Assembly (NCBI RefSeq): GCF_020253525.1
Contig: NZ_JADCBK010000079.1
Location: forward strand, 1-45,443
Reading direction: 5' to 3'
DNA: 45,443 nt
From: Aquidulcibacter sp.
GTDB taxonomy: Bacteria > Pseudomonadota > Alphaproteobacteria > Caulobacterales > Aquidulcibacteraceae
Shown: positions 32,277 through 41,471 of the stretch, piece after piece
Numbering within the stretch: position 1 is the stretch's first letter
How the letters are laid out: each line of letters starts with the position of its first letter
Notes under the pieces: model-generated
Databases searched by the model: none
Seen by the model: only the letters and a program-made list of their open reading frames with translations
What the model was told of the DNA's origin: nothing
Made by a program: the position numbers and the translations under genes

Positions 32277-34106
32277 ATGGATACGCACGCAGCTGGATTT
32301 GCCGAAGTCGGCCTTAATCGCGCGAAGGAGCTGAAAACGCGTCTTGCGGTTGCGATTTTCCTTGCGCTTGCCTGCTTCTTCATCGTCGGTGGTTATGAGC
32401 CTTTTGTCTGGTTGGGCGTTGTGGTGCTGGGCCAGGTACTCGACTGGTTCATTTTCAAGCCGTTGCGACTCAATCCCGAGGGGGCCGTTTCCCCACGGCG
32501 GAAGTTTGCCTGTATCCTCATCGTGACACTCAACGCCTTGGTTTACACCAGCGTCGCCGCAATTTTGTGGGCCGAAGGCGGGGAAGCTGGCCGCATCTTT
32601 GCAACTCTGATCATTTGCGGTGCTTTGCTGCACTCCACCTTACATGCCGCCCGTTCGACGGCGCTTTTGGCCGCATCGACCGTACCGATGTGCCTTTATC
32701 TGATCGGTCTTCCCATTGCGTCTTGGCTTTATTTTCAGATGGAGCCAGCCACCTCCGCTGTGATCCTGATTGGATCGCTGGTTTATTTGGGCCATTTGGC
32801 GATCATCATTCGCCGCTCATATGAGTTTACCGACCAGCTTGTGCGCGCCAATGAAGAAGCCCAAGATCAGAAAAATCGCGCGGAAAGCGCAAGTCAGACC
32901 AAATCTGACTTTTTAGCCACCGTCACCCATGAAATCCGCACCCCGATGAATGCGGTTATGGCCTCTGCCATCCTCTTGCGCCGGACCAAATTGACAAAGG
33001 CGCAGAGCGAGCATGTCGATATGCTCAATGATGCCGTGGATACGCTTTTAGCGCTGTTGAACGACGTGCTGGACATGTCGAAGATCGAAGCTGGCAAGAT
33101 GACTGTCGAGCGGGTCGATTTCCCGGTCATCGATGAATTGCAGGCCGCCGTGCGGATTTGGGACCCACGTGCCTCCGACAAAAATCTTCACCTGCGCTTT
33201 GAAGCCACGCCTGACTTCCCCAGTGCGATCAAGGGCGACCCGCTGCGCATTCGGCAGATTTTGTTCAACCTGATTTCGAATGCGGTGAAATTCACCGAAG
33301 CTGGATCGATCACGGTTTCTGCCCGGACCGCCATAGACGCCAAAGACCGACCCGCCATGGTGCTGGAAGTCGCAGATACAGGATGTGGCATTTCGCCAGT
33401 AACTTTATCGCGCTTGTTTGCCGAGTTTGAGCAAGGCAATCAGATGATTGCCCGAAAGAAAGGTGGCACCGGCCTTGGTTTGGCCATCAGCCGTCGCCTG
33501 GCTGAATTGATGGATGGCACGTTAGACGTGCGCAGTGTTGAAGGCGAAGGCTCAGTCTTTACGGTCACGCTGCCTTATGAATTGGCCGACAGCCAGGGTG
33601 CCCTCGATGAGGACGAGGATGTGGATCTTGACGTCCGGGCTTTACGGATTTTGGTTGCCGAAGATCACCCGACCAATCAGAAGATCGTCAGCCTGTTTCT
33701 ATCGACGATGGGCTGGTCTTTGGCGATGGCCAATGATGGGGTCGAAGCCCTCGAGATGGCGGCCTTGGAAGAGTTTGATGTCATCCTGATGGATATGCAA
33801 ATGCCCAATATGGATGGGCTGGAGGCCACCCGCCGACTGCGAGCCACATCTGGCTATACCCAGCACGTGCCAATTATTGCACTGACTGCCAATGCGATGG
33901 ACCACCACCGCGCTGCCTTTATGGAAGCTGGGGCGGATGCCTTTGTGCCAAAGCCACTCGACCCCAATGTCTTGATCCAAACGATCCTGACCTGTGCGAA
34001 AGCCAGCATGGCCGATGTGACCGGCTCAACCACCCAGACGCCAGAGCCAACGCCAGCCCCGAGCTTATCAATCCCTGCTTGGCAACTTGATCAAAACCTC
34101 GCCTAA
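32277..34106 (+). CDS. Membrane hybrid histidine kinase (multi-TM-HisKA-HATPase-REC)
   Basis: A 609-residue hybrid kinase. Residues 20-180 hold about six hydrophobic segments with short loops and no large periplasmic domain, so it probably senses within the membrane. HisKA follows with His218 (TVTHEIRTP), HATPase with NLISNAVKF, DTGCGIS and GGTGLGLA, and a receiver with Asp506 (MDMQMP) and Lys560 (VPKP). The tail after about residue 585 is Pro/Thr-rich. The start is ATG at 32277; a TTG three bases earlier adds nothing. The ribosome-binding site is weak. It is divergent from the soluble hybrid kinase, and the two receivers are similar, so they could feed the same phosphotransfer protein. Confidence 0.92.
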   Translation: MDTHAAGFAEVGLNRAKELKTRLAVAIFLALACFFIVGGYEPFVWLGVVVLGQVLDWFIFKPLRLNPEGAVSPRRKFACILIVTLNALVYTSVAAILWAEGGEAGRIFATLIICGALLHSTLHAARSTALLAASTVPMCLYLIGLPIASWLYFQMEPATSAVILIGSLVYLGHLAIIIRRSYEFTDQLVRANEEAQDQKNRAESASQTKSDFLATVTHEIRTPMNAVMASAILLRRTKLTKAQSEHVDMLNDAVDTLLALLNDVLDMSKIEAGKMTVERVDFPVIDELQAAVRIWDPRASDKNLHLRFEATPDFPSAIKGDPLRIRQILFNLISNAVKFTEAGSITVSARTAIDAKDRPAMVLEVADTGCGISPVTLSRLFAEFEQGNQMIARKKGGTGLGLAISRRLAELMDGTLDVRSVEGEGSVFTVTLPYELADSQGALDEDEDVDLDVRALRILVAEDHPTNQKIVSLFLSTMGWSLAMANDGVEALEMAALEEFDVILMDMQMPNMDGLEATRRLRATSGYTQHVPIIALTANAMDHHRAAFMEAGADAFVPKPLDPNVLIQTILTCAKASMADVTGSTTQTPEPTPAPSLSIPAWQLDQNLA

Positions 34107-34330
34107 AGCGGGCGGAAAATGGGCCTAAACATAAGGGTCTTGGTGTTTGTCCTCGGTCGAAGGCCCGCGCTGACAAAACCCGATTTCTCATCCATTTCTC
34201 CAAATGTCCTCCACATTGCCTCCATCTGTGTCGCTATTTTCGCGGTCATACACCGCTGCGAACTAATCCAGATGGCGCTCCTGTAGGGTTCTTCGACTCT
34301 ACCGCCATGCGGTGACACGGAGAAAGAAAA

Positions 34331-34966
34331 ATGAAAAAAGCGATTGTCCTCGGTACTCTTCTTGCCCTTGGTCTGTCGGCTGCCCCTGCCTATGCAGAAG
34401 GCACCTTCACGGGCTTTTATGCTGGCGCTGAAGTCGCCGCTGCCCGCAGCGACACCAAAACAACCGTTACACCCGCAACAGGGGCCGCGGCCACCCGCAC
34501 CAATAAGAAGACCCAAGCAGATGTTGGCCTGTTTGGCGGCTTTGGCTATCAATTTGACAATGGCTTCTATTTGGGCACTGAGGCGAGTGTTAATCGCCCA
34601 ACCGGTCAGAACAAAGCGGTGACGCTAGCCGGGGTTTCTGTGCGGGAACGACCCCAATATGAGCTGGCACTGAAAGGCGTTGCCGGGATTGGCATCACCG
34701 AAAGCACACTGGTCTATGCCAGCGCTGGCATCGCGCAAAACCGAGCCAAATATCAATTGCCCAATAATGTGACCCGCAAAGCGACCTCGAGCGGCCGCGT
34801 TCTGGGGATTGGTGTGGCGCAGGCTTTTGGTGACAATCTGATTGGTCGGGTTGAGTATGAAAACACCACCTATGACCGCAAGAGCTTTGTCACGGCCGGT
34901 GCACCAACGGTGGCCTATAAGCCTGCATCGAACCGTATTTCGGTTGGGCTGGCTTACAAATTCTAA
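34331..34966 (+). CDS. Small outer-membrane beta-barrel protein
   Basis: A 211-residue porin-like protein of the Omp25/opacity type. The signal peptide ends at AYAEG (residue 23). The mature part has alternating strands (FTGFYAGAEVAAARS, FGGFGYQFDNGFYLGTEASV, ALKGVAGIGIT), and it ends in VGLAYKF with a C-terminal Phe, the usual signal for outer-membrane insertion. It is probably an eight-stranded barrel. GGAGAAAG precedes the ATG. It may be regulated by the two-component pair downstream, but that is a guess from proximity. Confidence 0.88.
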   Translation: MKKAIVLGTLLALGLSAAPAYAEGTFTGFYAGAEVAAARSDTKTTVTPATGAAATRTNKKTQADVGLFGGFGYQFDNGFYLGTEASVNRPTGQNKAVTLAGVSVRERPQYELALKGVAGIGITESTLVYASAGIAQNRAKYQLPNNVTRKATSSGRVLGIGVAQAFGDNLIGRVEYENTTYDRKSFVTAGAPTVAYKPASNRISVGLAYKF

Positions 34967-34981
34967 GTCAAGGTCTGTGGT

Positions 34982-35012
34982 TGTCTTCCAGCCCAAAGGG
35001 GTTTGGAAGACA
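34982..35012 (+). terminator. Hairpin after the barrel-protein gene
   Basis: TGTCTTCCA (34982-34990) and TGGAAGACA (35004-35012) pair perfectly, with CCC-AAA-GGG inside. It is 16 bases after the stop and could end the transcript, though no T-run follows. Confidence 0.5.
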
Positions 35013-35020
35013 CGCCGCAC

Positions 35021-35080
35021 GTGGAGATTGGAATGCGCATTGACACCCCCCAATGTTACATGCCTCCATCCAATCTCCAC
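35021..35080. promoter_or_regulatory. 12-bp inverted repeat before the response regulator gene
   Basis: GTGGAGATTGGA (35021-35032) and TCCAATCTCCAC (35069-35080) are perfectly complementary across 36 bases, with CATTG/CAATG (35038-35042/35051-35055) nested inside. It ends 56 bases before the regulator ATG. It may be a paired binding site for the regulator itself or a long hairpin in its leader. Confidence 0.5.
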
Positions 35081-35135
35081 AAAACCGGGATAAAGAGAAA
35101 CTTCATCTAACCCTGTAAACTTGTGTATCGTCGCT

Positions 35136-35834
35136 ATGGAAAATGCTCTCATCCTGATCGTTGAAGACGAACCCAATATTGCGGAAATCCTCGACGCTTA
35201 TTTTCAACGCGAGGGGTTTCGGACCGTGCGCGCCAGCGATGGCGAGACGGCCATTACCCATCATCGCATGTTGTCACCCGATCTGGTTGTGCTGGATGTC
35301 AATCTGCCCAAAAAGAATGGCCATGAAGTCTTGCAAATCATTAGGCAGTCGTCTGACACACCCGTGCTGATGGCAACCGCTATGGGCGAAGATGTCGAGA
35401 AGCTTGGCGCCCTGCGTTTTGGCGCCGATGATTATGTGGTTAAGCCGTTTAATCCGCTGGAAGTCGTCGCCCGCGCACAAGCCATTCTGCGTCGGGTCGC
35501 AGCTGGGGAGTCGCGTTCAAAAATCGTGCGTGCCGGCCCATTAGAAGTCAATCTTGAGACCCATAGCATCCGCGTCCTTAGGGAAGAGGATCAAGCCGTG
35601 CGGCCAGATTTGACTTTGACGGAATTTCGTCTGGTCGCCCACATGGCCCGCGTGCCCCACAAAGTGTTTTCGCGCGCCGAATTGTTGGATGCTTGCCTGC
35701 CTTCCGATGGCGACGCCCTAGAGCGCACTGTCGACAGCCATATTAGTAAAGCCCGGCGCAAGCTGGAACAAGCCGGTGCCGATAAATGCCTAGAGGGCGT
35801 CAGAGGCATTGGATATCGGTTGCTCGCCCTATGA
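35136..35834 (+). CDS. OmpR/PhoB-family response regulator
   Basis: A 232-residue regulator with a receiver (acidic pair at residues 10-12, phospho-acceptor Asp54 in VVLDVNLP, Lys in VVKPFN) and a C-terminal winged-helix DNA-binding domain (TLTEFRLVAHMA, RTVDSHISKARRKL, GIGYRL). The domain layout is BaeR-like. The ATG at 35136 was chosen because it starts the receiver; a TTG at 35121 would add five residues. No ribosome-binding site is visible. The stop overlaps the kinase start (ATGA), so the pair is translationally coupled. Confidence 0.93.
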   Translation: MENALILIVEDEPNIAEILDAYFQREGFRTVRASDGETAITHHRMLSPDLVVLDVNLPKKNGHEVLQIIRQSSDTPVLMATAMGEDVEKLGALRFGADDYVVKPFNPLEVVARAQAILRRVAAGESRSKIVRAGPLEVNLETHSIRVLREEDQAVRPDLTLTEFRLVAHMARVPHKVFSRAELLDACLPSDGDALERTVDSHISKARRKLEQAGADKCLEGVRGIGYRLLAL

Positions 35835-37036
35835 AATTTGGCCGAAACCTAACTTTACGGGTTCAACTCATGCTCGCCATGGCGGGCTGCGTTCTTATGG
35901 CGGTCGTATTTGGTTATGGGGGCCTCAGTCTGCTTGGTGAGTATCAGACAACCCAAATGCGGGCCGAATTGTCGCCAAAAGCGCTCCAAGCCGTCGACAA
36001 GCTCGAAAGGAGCGAGATTCCCACACCCGATGAGTTTAGAGAGCTGTTTAAGATTGATGATACCATCTTAGAGCGGATCGATAATGAGCAGAGCCTAGCC
36101 TTCATCGTTTTGAGTATTTCGGCGATGGTGGCGGGTGGGGCGGCAGCTGTCCTATTAGCCAATCGCATTGCAGCCCCCTTAGATGGGGTTGCTTCCGCGC
36201 TGCGCCGGCTTGCTTCTGGCGATCTATCGGTGCGCGCGGTGAGCCGCAGTCCAGGCTCTGCAGAAGCATCCAAACTGATCACCGACTTTAATACGATGGC
36301 CGATGCGCTACAGCGCTATGACCGCGAGCTTACCGAAGGCGCCGCAGCCATTGCCCACGAATTGCGCACGCCCTTGACCATTCTGCGCGGTCGCCTGCAA
36401 GGCATGAAGGACGGTGTGTTTCAGCCGACCGACAAAGAAGTTTCGGGCCTAATCCTACAGGTCGAGGCACTCAGCCGCATCGTCGATGATTTGCAGACTG
36501 TAAGCTTTGCTGAAGTCGGGATTCTTACCTTGCACAAGAGCCAAATAGATCTGGCGAAAGTTATGGGTGAACTCAGCCATTTTGTTGCGCCGGAGATCAA
36601 GGATGCTGGTATGCGCCTCAATTTGTCCTTGACGCCTGCCCCGGTCTTTGCCGATCCCCTACGCGTGCGTCAGGCCACGCTCGCCCTCATCACCAACGCC
36701 TGTCGACATGCACAAAGTGGCGGGGTTGTCGATATTGATTGCGGCTTGGTGGGCGACTTTGGCGTGATCCGCGTGATGGACCGTGGACCCGGCCTCAGCT
36801 CTCTGGCAGTGCAGAATGTCTTCCGCCTGTTTTGGCGAGAAGACCCGTCGCGCGCCCGCGAGTATGGCGGCAGCGGTATTGGTCTTGCAGTCGTTGAAGC
36901 TATCGCCAGCGCCCACGGCGGCAGCATTATGGCCAGTCACCGGCCTGGCGGCGGGGCCCAGTTTGAACTGCGCATTCCACAAAAGGATACCCCTTCGGCG
37001 CCATTCATTCATCAGGGCTCCACACAACCTGCATAA
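35831..37036 (+). CDS. Sensor histidine kinase, BaeS-like
   Basis: A 401-residue membrane kinase. TM1 lies at about 12-32, a short periplasmic part of about 55 residues follows, TM2 is at about 88-110, then HAMP, HisKA with His176 (AAIAHELRTP) and HATPase (DRGPGLSS, GGSGIGLAVVEAIASAHGG). The periplasmic part is too small for a classical sensor domain, so it may sense the membrane or a partner protein. It starts at 35831, overlapping the regulator stop by four bases, and is surely its cognate kinase. The N-box reads LALITNACRHA. Confidence 0.93.
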   Translation: MKFGRNLTLRVQLMLAMAGCVLMAVVFGYGGLSLLGEYQTTQMRAELSPKALQAVDKLERSEIPTPDEFRELFKIDDTILERIDNEQSLAFIVLSISAMVAGGAAAVLLANRIAAPLDGVASALRRLASGDLSVRAVSRSPGSAEASKLITDFNTMADALQRYDRELTEGAAAIAHELRTPLTILRGRLQGMKDGVFQPTDKEVSGLILQVEALSRIVDDLQTVSFAEVGILTLHKSQIDLAKVMGELSHFVAPEIKDAGMRLNLSLTPAPVFADPLRVRQATLALITNACRHAQSGGVVDIDCGLVGDFGVIRVMDRGPGLSSLAVQNVFRLFWREDPSRAREYGGSGIGLAVVEAIASAHGGSIMASHRPGGGAQFELRIPQKDTPSAPFIHQGSTQPA

Positions 37037-37165
37037 GCGTCCGCAAAAGTCGAAACTCACAGAGACGCGTGTGTCTCGTCTACTCTGGAGTTCCCTTTGT
37101 TTAGCCTTTTCACCCTTGCCGCTTCCGCCCTAACCCAAAAGACCTCCCAAACGCCGCTTTACAAA

Positions 37166-37570
37166 ATGAGCCCGCTGGCTCGCGCGCGTGTCACAAAAGC
37201 CCTGGTCGTGCCTCTGATCTTGATCGGCACCGCCAGCCAAGCTGCCGCAGGGGTTTCTGACATCCGCGGCGATTGGGTTTTGGACGACGGTAGCGCAGTC
37301 GCCCGCGTTGCCCCCTGCGCCTATGAACCCAGCCGTCTGTGCGCCATTGTAATTCAAGAAGTTTTGGCCCCGGGCGAAGAAAGCGCCATAAACCAGATCG
37401 TGGTGCGCGACATCCGCCCAACCGGGCCGGGGCAGTTTTCCGGGCTCTATCACATTGGCCCACAAAAGACCTTACCCACCACGATCAAGGTGCGCAGCGC
37501 CACGATTCTTGAAATGAAAGTCTGCATGACTGTCTTTTGCGAGACCATCAAATTGGTTCGAAAAGCCTGA
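37166..37570 (+). CDS. DUF2147 family exported protein
   Basis: A small secreted protein of the DUF2147 type, recognised from DIRGDWVLDDGSAVARVAPC and the following beta-rich region; no activity is established for the family. From the ATG at 37166 (134 residues) a normal signal peptide ends at SQAAAG. A TTG at 37097 in the same frame has GGAG seven bases upstream and would add 23 residues before the signal, so the true start is unsettled. Four cysteines in the mature part could form disulfides. Confidence 0.75.
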   Translation: MSPLARARVTKALVVPLILIGTASQAAAGVSDIRGDWVLDDGSAVARVAPCAYEPSRLCAIVIQEVLAPGEESAINQIVVRDIRPTGPGQFSGLYHIGPQKTLPTTIKVRSATILEMKVCMTVFCETIKLVRKA

Positions 37571-37601
37571 GATTTATCCCAAGAGATTTCGATTGCCCAA
37601 A

Positions 37602-37618
37602 GCTGCAAGGCCCGCAGC
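37602..37618. terminator. Short hairpin between convergent genes
   Basis: GCTGC-AAGGCCC-GCAGC is a five-base-pair stem between the DUF2147 stop and the end of the TadG-like gene. It is weak and without a T-run. Confidence 0.25.
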
Positions 37619-37622
37619 AGCT

Positions 37623-38906
37623 CTAGTGTCGCAACCGAAGCGGGATCGAGTCTGCGCCGCCGGCGCGATTGCCCACACCTTCTGGAACCGGTACGGGCGA
37701 GCCGTCATAATTGGAATTAATGATCAAATTGGAGGAATTTGAGGTAATGACATAGCGGGCGACCACCACGCTCCATTGCGAACCTTGCGCAACATTGCCG
37801 GGTGCCGTCACATAAATCGTCGTGTTGGGCAAATAGATAGTCCCGAGAAGGCGGTCGATTTTGGTTGATTTGAAACTGACATGTTTGGTGCTCGACCGGT
37901 TGCTCACGATGACAAAACCAGCCCAAGGACCCACCGTTCGCCCTTCCAAAGACACATAGGTGTTACCTTCTACCATCAGCTTGACGTCCATCAGAACCAT
38001 GACGGTGTCTTGACCTTCCAAGCGGGCATCTTCAGAAAAATTGAGGTCGCTGCAGAAATAATGTTCCCCAGGCATAAGCTTGAGGGTTGCGGTGCCACTC
38101 ATCGCATATTGGGTTCTATGCACACCCGGATTTAAGGTAATGGTGCCCGCTGAATAGGCTTGAAGGCCTCCGTTAGGTACATTGGCACACGGTGTTGGTG
38201 AAGTAATCGTGCGGTCCTTGAACGGATCTGGGATCGCCAGAGCACCCGTCTGCGGCAAAGGCGAAAATGCTGCTCCGCTGGCGGTACCTGTCATACGTAC
38301 TGTTCCGGCATCGATGGAAGCGAGCTGTTTGACTTCGTGGTCGCTATTGGAGTGAACTACACATCCCTTTGCCGTAATCTTTGACGATCCGGCGCTTGAA
38401 ATCGTAAAAGTACCCGGGGTCGGTTCAATACCGAGGATACATAAGGGCTGCTTCACCAAGGCCTCAGCAACCGATTGGACAGCGATCCGAAAGCCACCGG
38501 GAGGCACCATATTACCAAAGAAAGATGGCCGGATCGCAAAACCCTGCACCGTAAAGGCGCCGTTTGCGCCATCACTGGCAACAAAGCGAACCCTAGCCCG
38601 ATTGGCAAAAGACCCAACTTGGCTCAAGGCAAACTTCTCGGCGAACTCCGCCGCACTCTTTTGGTTTGTCCCCGCTATTGTGCGGCTTTGGGCCCCGGCA
38701 AGGGCCGCAGCATCTGCCGCCGCCTGCATCATTGCGCGCTCATTGCTAAGCGCAGTTAATTCTACTGCACCGACAAGAACCAAAGACAAAGGCAAGACCG
38801 CAAGCGCGGTCATGAGCGTAATATTGCCACGCGGTTGGCGCAATTCTGCAGAAGCCCAGTTCAAAATAGATCTATACTGGGCTTGTGCCAACGGATTACC
38901 ACGCAA
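37623..38906 (-). CDS. TadG/TadE-like pilus-assembly family protein
   Basis: A 427-residue protein with one N-terminal membrane segment (about 28-52, ITLMTALAVLPLSLVLVGAVELTAL) and the following ALSNERAMMQAAADAAALAGA, the hallmark of the TadE/TadG N-terminal region of Flp/Tad pilus systems. The rest is a Ser/Thr/Gly-rich beta domain exposed to the periplasm. In Tad systems TadG anchors or supports the pilus. No other tad gene is nearby, so this is a stand-alone copy. The start is TTG at 38906, with no better in-frame ATG before the membrane segment; the exact start is uncertain. Confidence 0.78.
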   Translation of the reverse strand: MRGNPLAQAQYRSILNWASAELRQPRGNITLMTALAVLPLSLVLVGAVELTALSNERAMMQAAADAAALAGAQSRTIAGTNQKSAAEFAEKFALSQVGSFANRARVRFVASDGANGAFTVQGFAIRPSFFGNMVPPGGFRIAVQSVAEALVKQPLCILGIEPTPGTFTISSAGSSKITAKGCVVHSNSDHEVKQLASIDAGTVRMTGTASGAAFSPLPQTGALAIPDPFKDRTITSPTPCANVPNGGLQAYSAGTITLNPGVHRTQYAMSGTATLKLMPGEHYFCSDLNFSEDARLEGQDTVMVLMDVKLMVEGNTYVSLEGRTVGPWAGFVIVSNRSSTKHVSFKSTKIDRLLGTIYLPNTTIYVTAPGNVAQGSQWSVVVARYVITSNSSNLIINSNYDGSPVPVPEGVGNRAGGADSIPLRLRH

Positions 38907-39134
38907 CTATTGGTTAAATCATATGTACCTTGGCACAGCTTGGTTTGATTTAGGTAAAAGTATTCAACTCGTTTTGAGTGAAAACGCGGCTTTGGTATCG
39001 GGAGCCCGCAAGCTAATCAGAAGGTGGCGCTTTGCTATCCCTAAAGCCGCCGGTTAATTATGTGACCCTAGACCTTGCCCGCAATTCGAAAATGCCCCTT
39101 GACCGCCAGATTTGGGTGCAATCGCAGCTCAGGG

Positions 39135-40328
39135 TTAAACTGGGTCTGCGCCTTCGCTCAAAATGTCGAGATAGGCGCTGTATTGCCATAACCGGTCACG
39201 CAAGCGGCCTGTGATTTCGCGGACGATTCCCAGCGTCTCAAGCGCTTCAAGGGCGCGCGTAATCGATGGGATGGTGAGGCCCGTGGCCTGCTTTAGACGC
39301 GCCGTGGAGACAATCGGGCTTGCTTGTAACGCTGCATGAACGCGCAAGACTGTTGAGGCGGGCCGACCCAGCGCCTCAATCTGCGCCCTATCATGGGCAA
39401 AGACCGCAAGGATGCGCCCCGCAGCCTCCGTTGACTGCGTGGCAATCTCAAGCACGCCTTCCAGAAAGAAGGTCAGCCATTCTTCCCAAGCGCCTTCGCG
39501 CCTCACCTTGGTGAGGAGTTCATAATAACGCTCCCGGTGCGTCTTTAGGTAAAGCGATAGGTAAAGCACGGGTTCGCTCAACGCCTTCTCAGCGCAAAGG
39601 AGCAGCGTCACCAACAGGCGACCAAGACGGCCATTACCATCCAAAAATGGGTGGATGGTCTCGAATTGAACATGCAGGAGTGCGGCGCGCACAAGCAGAG
39701 GTAAGTCATGGCCATGGCCGTGCAACCAGATTTCCGCCTGCCCCATTAAGGCAACAACATCTTGAGCGGGTGGCGGCACAAAAGTGGCGTTGCCGGGCCG
39801 TGTGCCCCCAATCCAGTTTTGCGTAGTCCGAAAGGCCCCAGGCTGCTTGCCCGCACCACGACCACCCCGCAACAAGATCTCATGCATCTCACAAATCAGA
39901 CGCAACGAAATCGGAAAGCCCTCTTCGAGGCGCGAAAGCCCGTGTTGAATAGCGGCCACATAGTTTGAGACCTCCTCGACGTCATCAAGGCCAAACCGCG
40001 TTGCGCGATCATTTTCATGCATCAATAGATCGGTGAAAGAGCTTTGGGTGCCCTCGATCTGGGACGACACCAAGGCCTCTTTGCGCACATAGAAATAGAG
40101 GAACAGTTTGGTGTTCGGCAGAAGGGCGCTCATCCCATCCAGTCGCCCAAGAGCTTGATTGGCTCGGTCCAATAGACCGAACAAGGGCTCCAGCTGAAGC
40201 GGCGGGTTTGGCGGCAATGGCGGCGGAATGAAAGCGCGCACCACTTCCCCGCCAGCGACCGTTTCACGGTATTGGCCCAGCCTGTTTGAAGGGCTGATGT
40301 TGGAAGATGAGGAAGTTGGACTATTCAC
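39135..40328 (-). CDS. Fic family AMP-transferase with inhibitory motif and winged-helix C-terminus
   Basis: A 397-residue Fic protein. The active motif HPFLDGNGR is at residues 226-234, so AMP transfer (or a similar nucleotide transfer) to target hydroxyls is expected. The inhibitory motif SSQIEG (88-93, S/T-x-x-x-E-G/N) is N-terminal, making it a class II self-inhibited Fic, like SoFic. A Fic_N-type region comes first, and a winged-helix domain ends the protein (LKQATGLTIPSITRALEALETLGIV). The start is GTG at 40328. Targets are unknown; some class II Fic proteins are regulatory rather than toxic. Confidence 0.9.
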   Translation of the reverse strand: MNSPTSSSSNISPSNRLGQYRETVAGGEVVRAFIPPPLPPNPPLQLEPLFGLLDRANQALGRLDGMSALLPNTKLFLYFYVRKEALVSSQIEGTQSSFTDLLMHENDRATRFGLDDVEEVSNYVAAIQHGLSRLEEGFPISLRLICEMHEILLRGGRGAGKQPGAFRTTQNWIGGTRPGNATFVPPPAQDVVALMGQAEIWLHGHGHDLPLLVRAALLHVQFETIHPFLDGNGRLGRLLVTLLLCAEKALSEPVLYLSLYLKTHRERYYELLTKVRREGAWEEWLTFFLEGVLEIATQSTEAAGRILAVFAHDRAQIEALGRPASTVLRVHAALQASPIVSTARLKQATGLTIPSITRALEALETLGIVREITGRLRDRLWQYSAYLDILSEGADPV

Positions 40329-40520
40329 ACACGCGTTAATAGCGAAAGTCGTTATTAAAGGAAAGTGCCGTTTGCGTTATTAGTGAAGATGTTTTGCAAA
40401 GCTATCGAAACGAATCGCAACGATCAGAATGCTTTGGAACTATAAACCTTCCTAGACCCTCTTGATTACATACCACTAGTAGGAATAACCTAAAATTGAA
40501 AAATTGCGGAGATCCCTACC

Positions 40521-41471
40521 ATGACACCCGAGGAAATATTTGATTTGCTTCTCCCATACTCAGATGAACGGAGAACTGAGTTCGAAAATGGAAAGCGACT
40601 TGCACATTACACATCTGCAGCGGCTGCTTATCAAATACTGACAAACCAAGAAGTGTGGCTACGCAACGCATCCATGATGAATGATTTTTCTGAAATTCAA
40701 CATGGCATCGATTGTCTAGGCGCGGCATGGCGCTCTCGAGGGGGTAAACAACTAAGGGAAATGTTGGATCGAATTGAACCCGGACTATCTGAAAGGATCG
40801 CCAGGCTATTTGACTCTAACTCTTTCATCTTGCAGCAGAATACATTCATAGTGTCCTTGTCGGAGCACGATGACAATGAGGACGACTATGGCCGCTTATC
40901 AATGTGGCGCGCATATGGAGGGAGCTCCGGCGTGGCCCTAATCCTAAATCCTACCGCCTTTCTCTCCGATACTGATGAGATGAAGGTCTTTTCGGCGCCA
41001 GTTCTCTATAAGAGTGAAGTTCAATTTGTGGAATGGTTTCAGGATTGGGCAACCGCTGTAGGCAAAGCAGAGAAGGAGCTCAAAGGCCTTGGAGCGGAAA
41101 CTATAAATAATTGGATTTTCGGTGTTTTTCGTATTTTTGCCCTAAGCACCAAACATCCGGGATTTTCAGAGGAGAAAGAATGGAGGGTGTTCCACAGCCC
41201 AGACTACGAGGGAGCATCCCCTTGGGTCAGGTCAGAGATTGAAATTATCAAAGGTATTCCGCAGAAAATTGTAAAGCTTAAGCTTTTTGATGACCCAAAT
41301 AAGAGTATAATGGGAGTTGCTCCTTCTCGACTAGTCAATCGAGTAATAATCGGCCCCTGTGACTATCCTTTACAAGTTCGAGACACAATTGTTGCAGCAC
41401 TTGAGAAGGCCGAGGTAGAGGATGCGGCAAACAAAGTTACAATTTCCTTGATCCCATTAAAGCACGCGTGA
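40521..41471 (+). CDS. DUF2971 domain protein
   Basis: A 316-residue protein of the DUF2971 family. HYTS at 29-32, LRNASMMNDFSE near 48, SLSE near 112, LSMWRAYGGSSGVAL near 126 and EEKEWR near 216 are the conserved blocks. The family is of unknown function; a relation to ADP-ribosyltransferase-like folds has been suggested, and it is common in accessory and defence regions. GGAG lies nine bases before the ATG. The gene is clearly more AT-rich than its neighbours and uses different codons (AAT, ATA, AGA), which points to horizontal transfer. It is divergent from the Fic gene. Confidence 0.85.
   Translation: MTPEEIFDLLLPYSDERRTEFENGKRLAHYTSAAAAYQILTNQEVWLRNASMMNDFSEIQHGIDCLGAAWRSRGGKQLREMLDRIEPGLSERIARLFDSNSFILQQNTFIVSLSEHDDNEDDYGRLSMWRAYGGSSGVALILNPTAFLSDTDEMKVFSAPVLYKSEVQFVEWFQDWATAVGKAEKELKGLGAETINNWIFGVFRIFALSTKHPGFSEEKEWRVFHSPDYEGASPWVRSEIEIIKGIPQKIVKLKLFDDPNKSIMGVAPSRLVNRVIIGPCDYPLQVRDTIVAALEKAEVEDAANKVTISLIPLKHA

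Noticed and set aside
38930-38950. Sigma-54-like TGGCAC upstream of the TadG-like gene
   Set aside because: The -12 TTGC element is absent at the required spacing, and the orientation is wrong for the gene.
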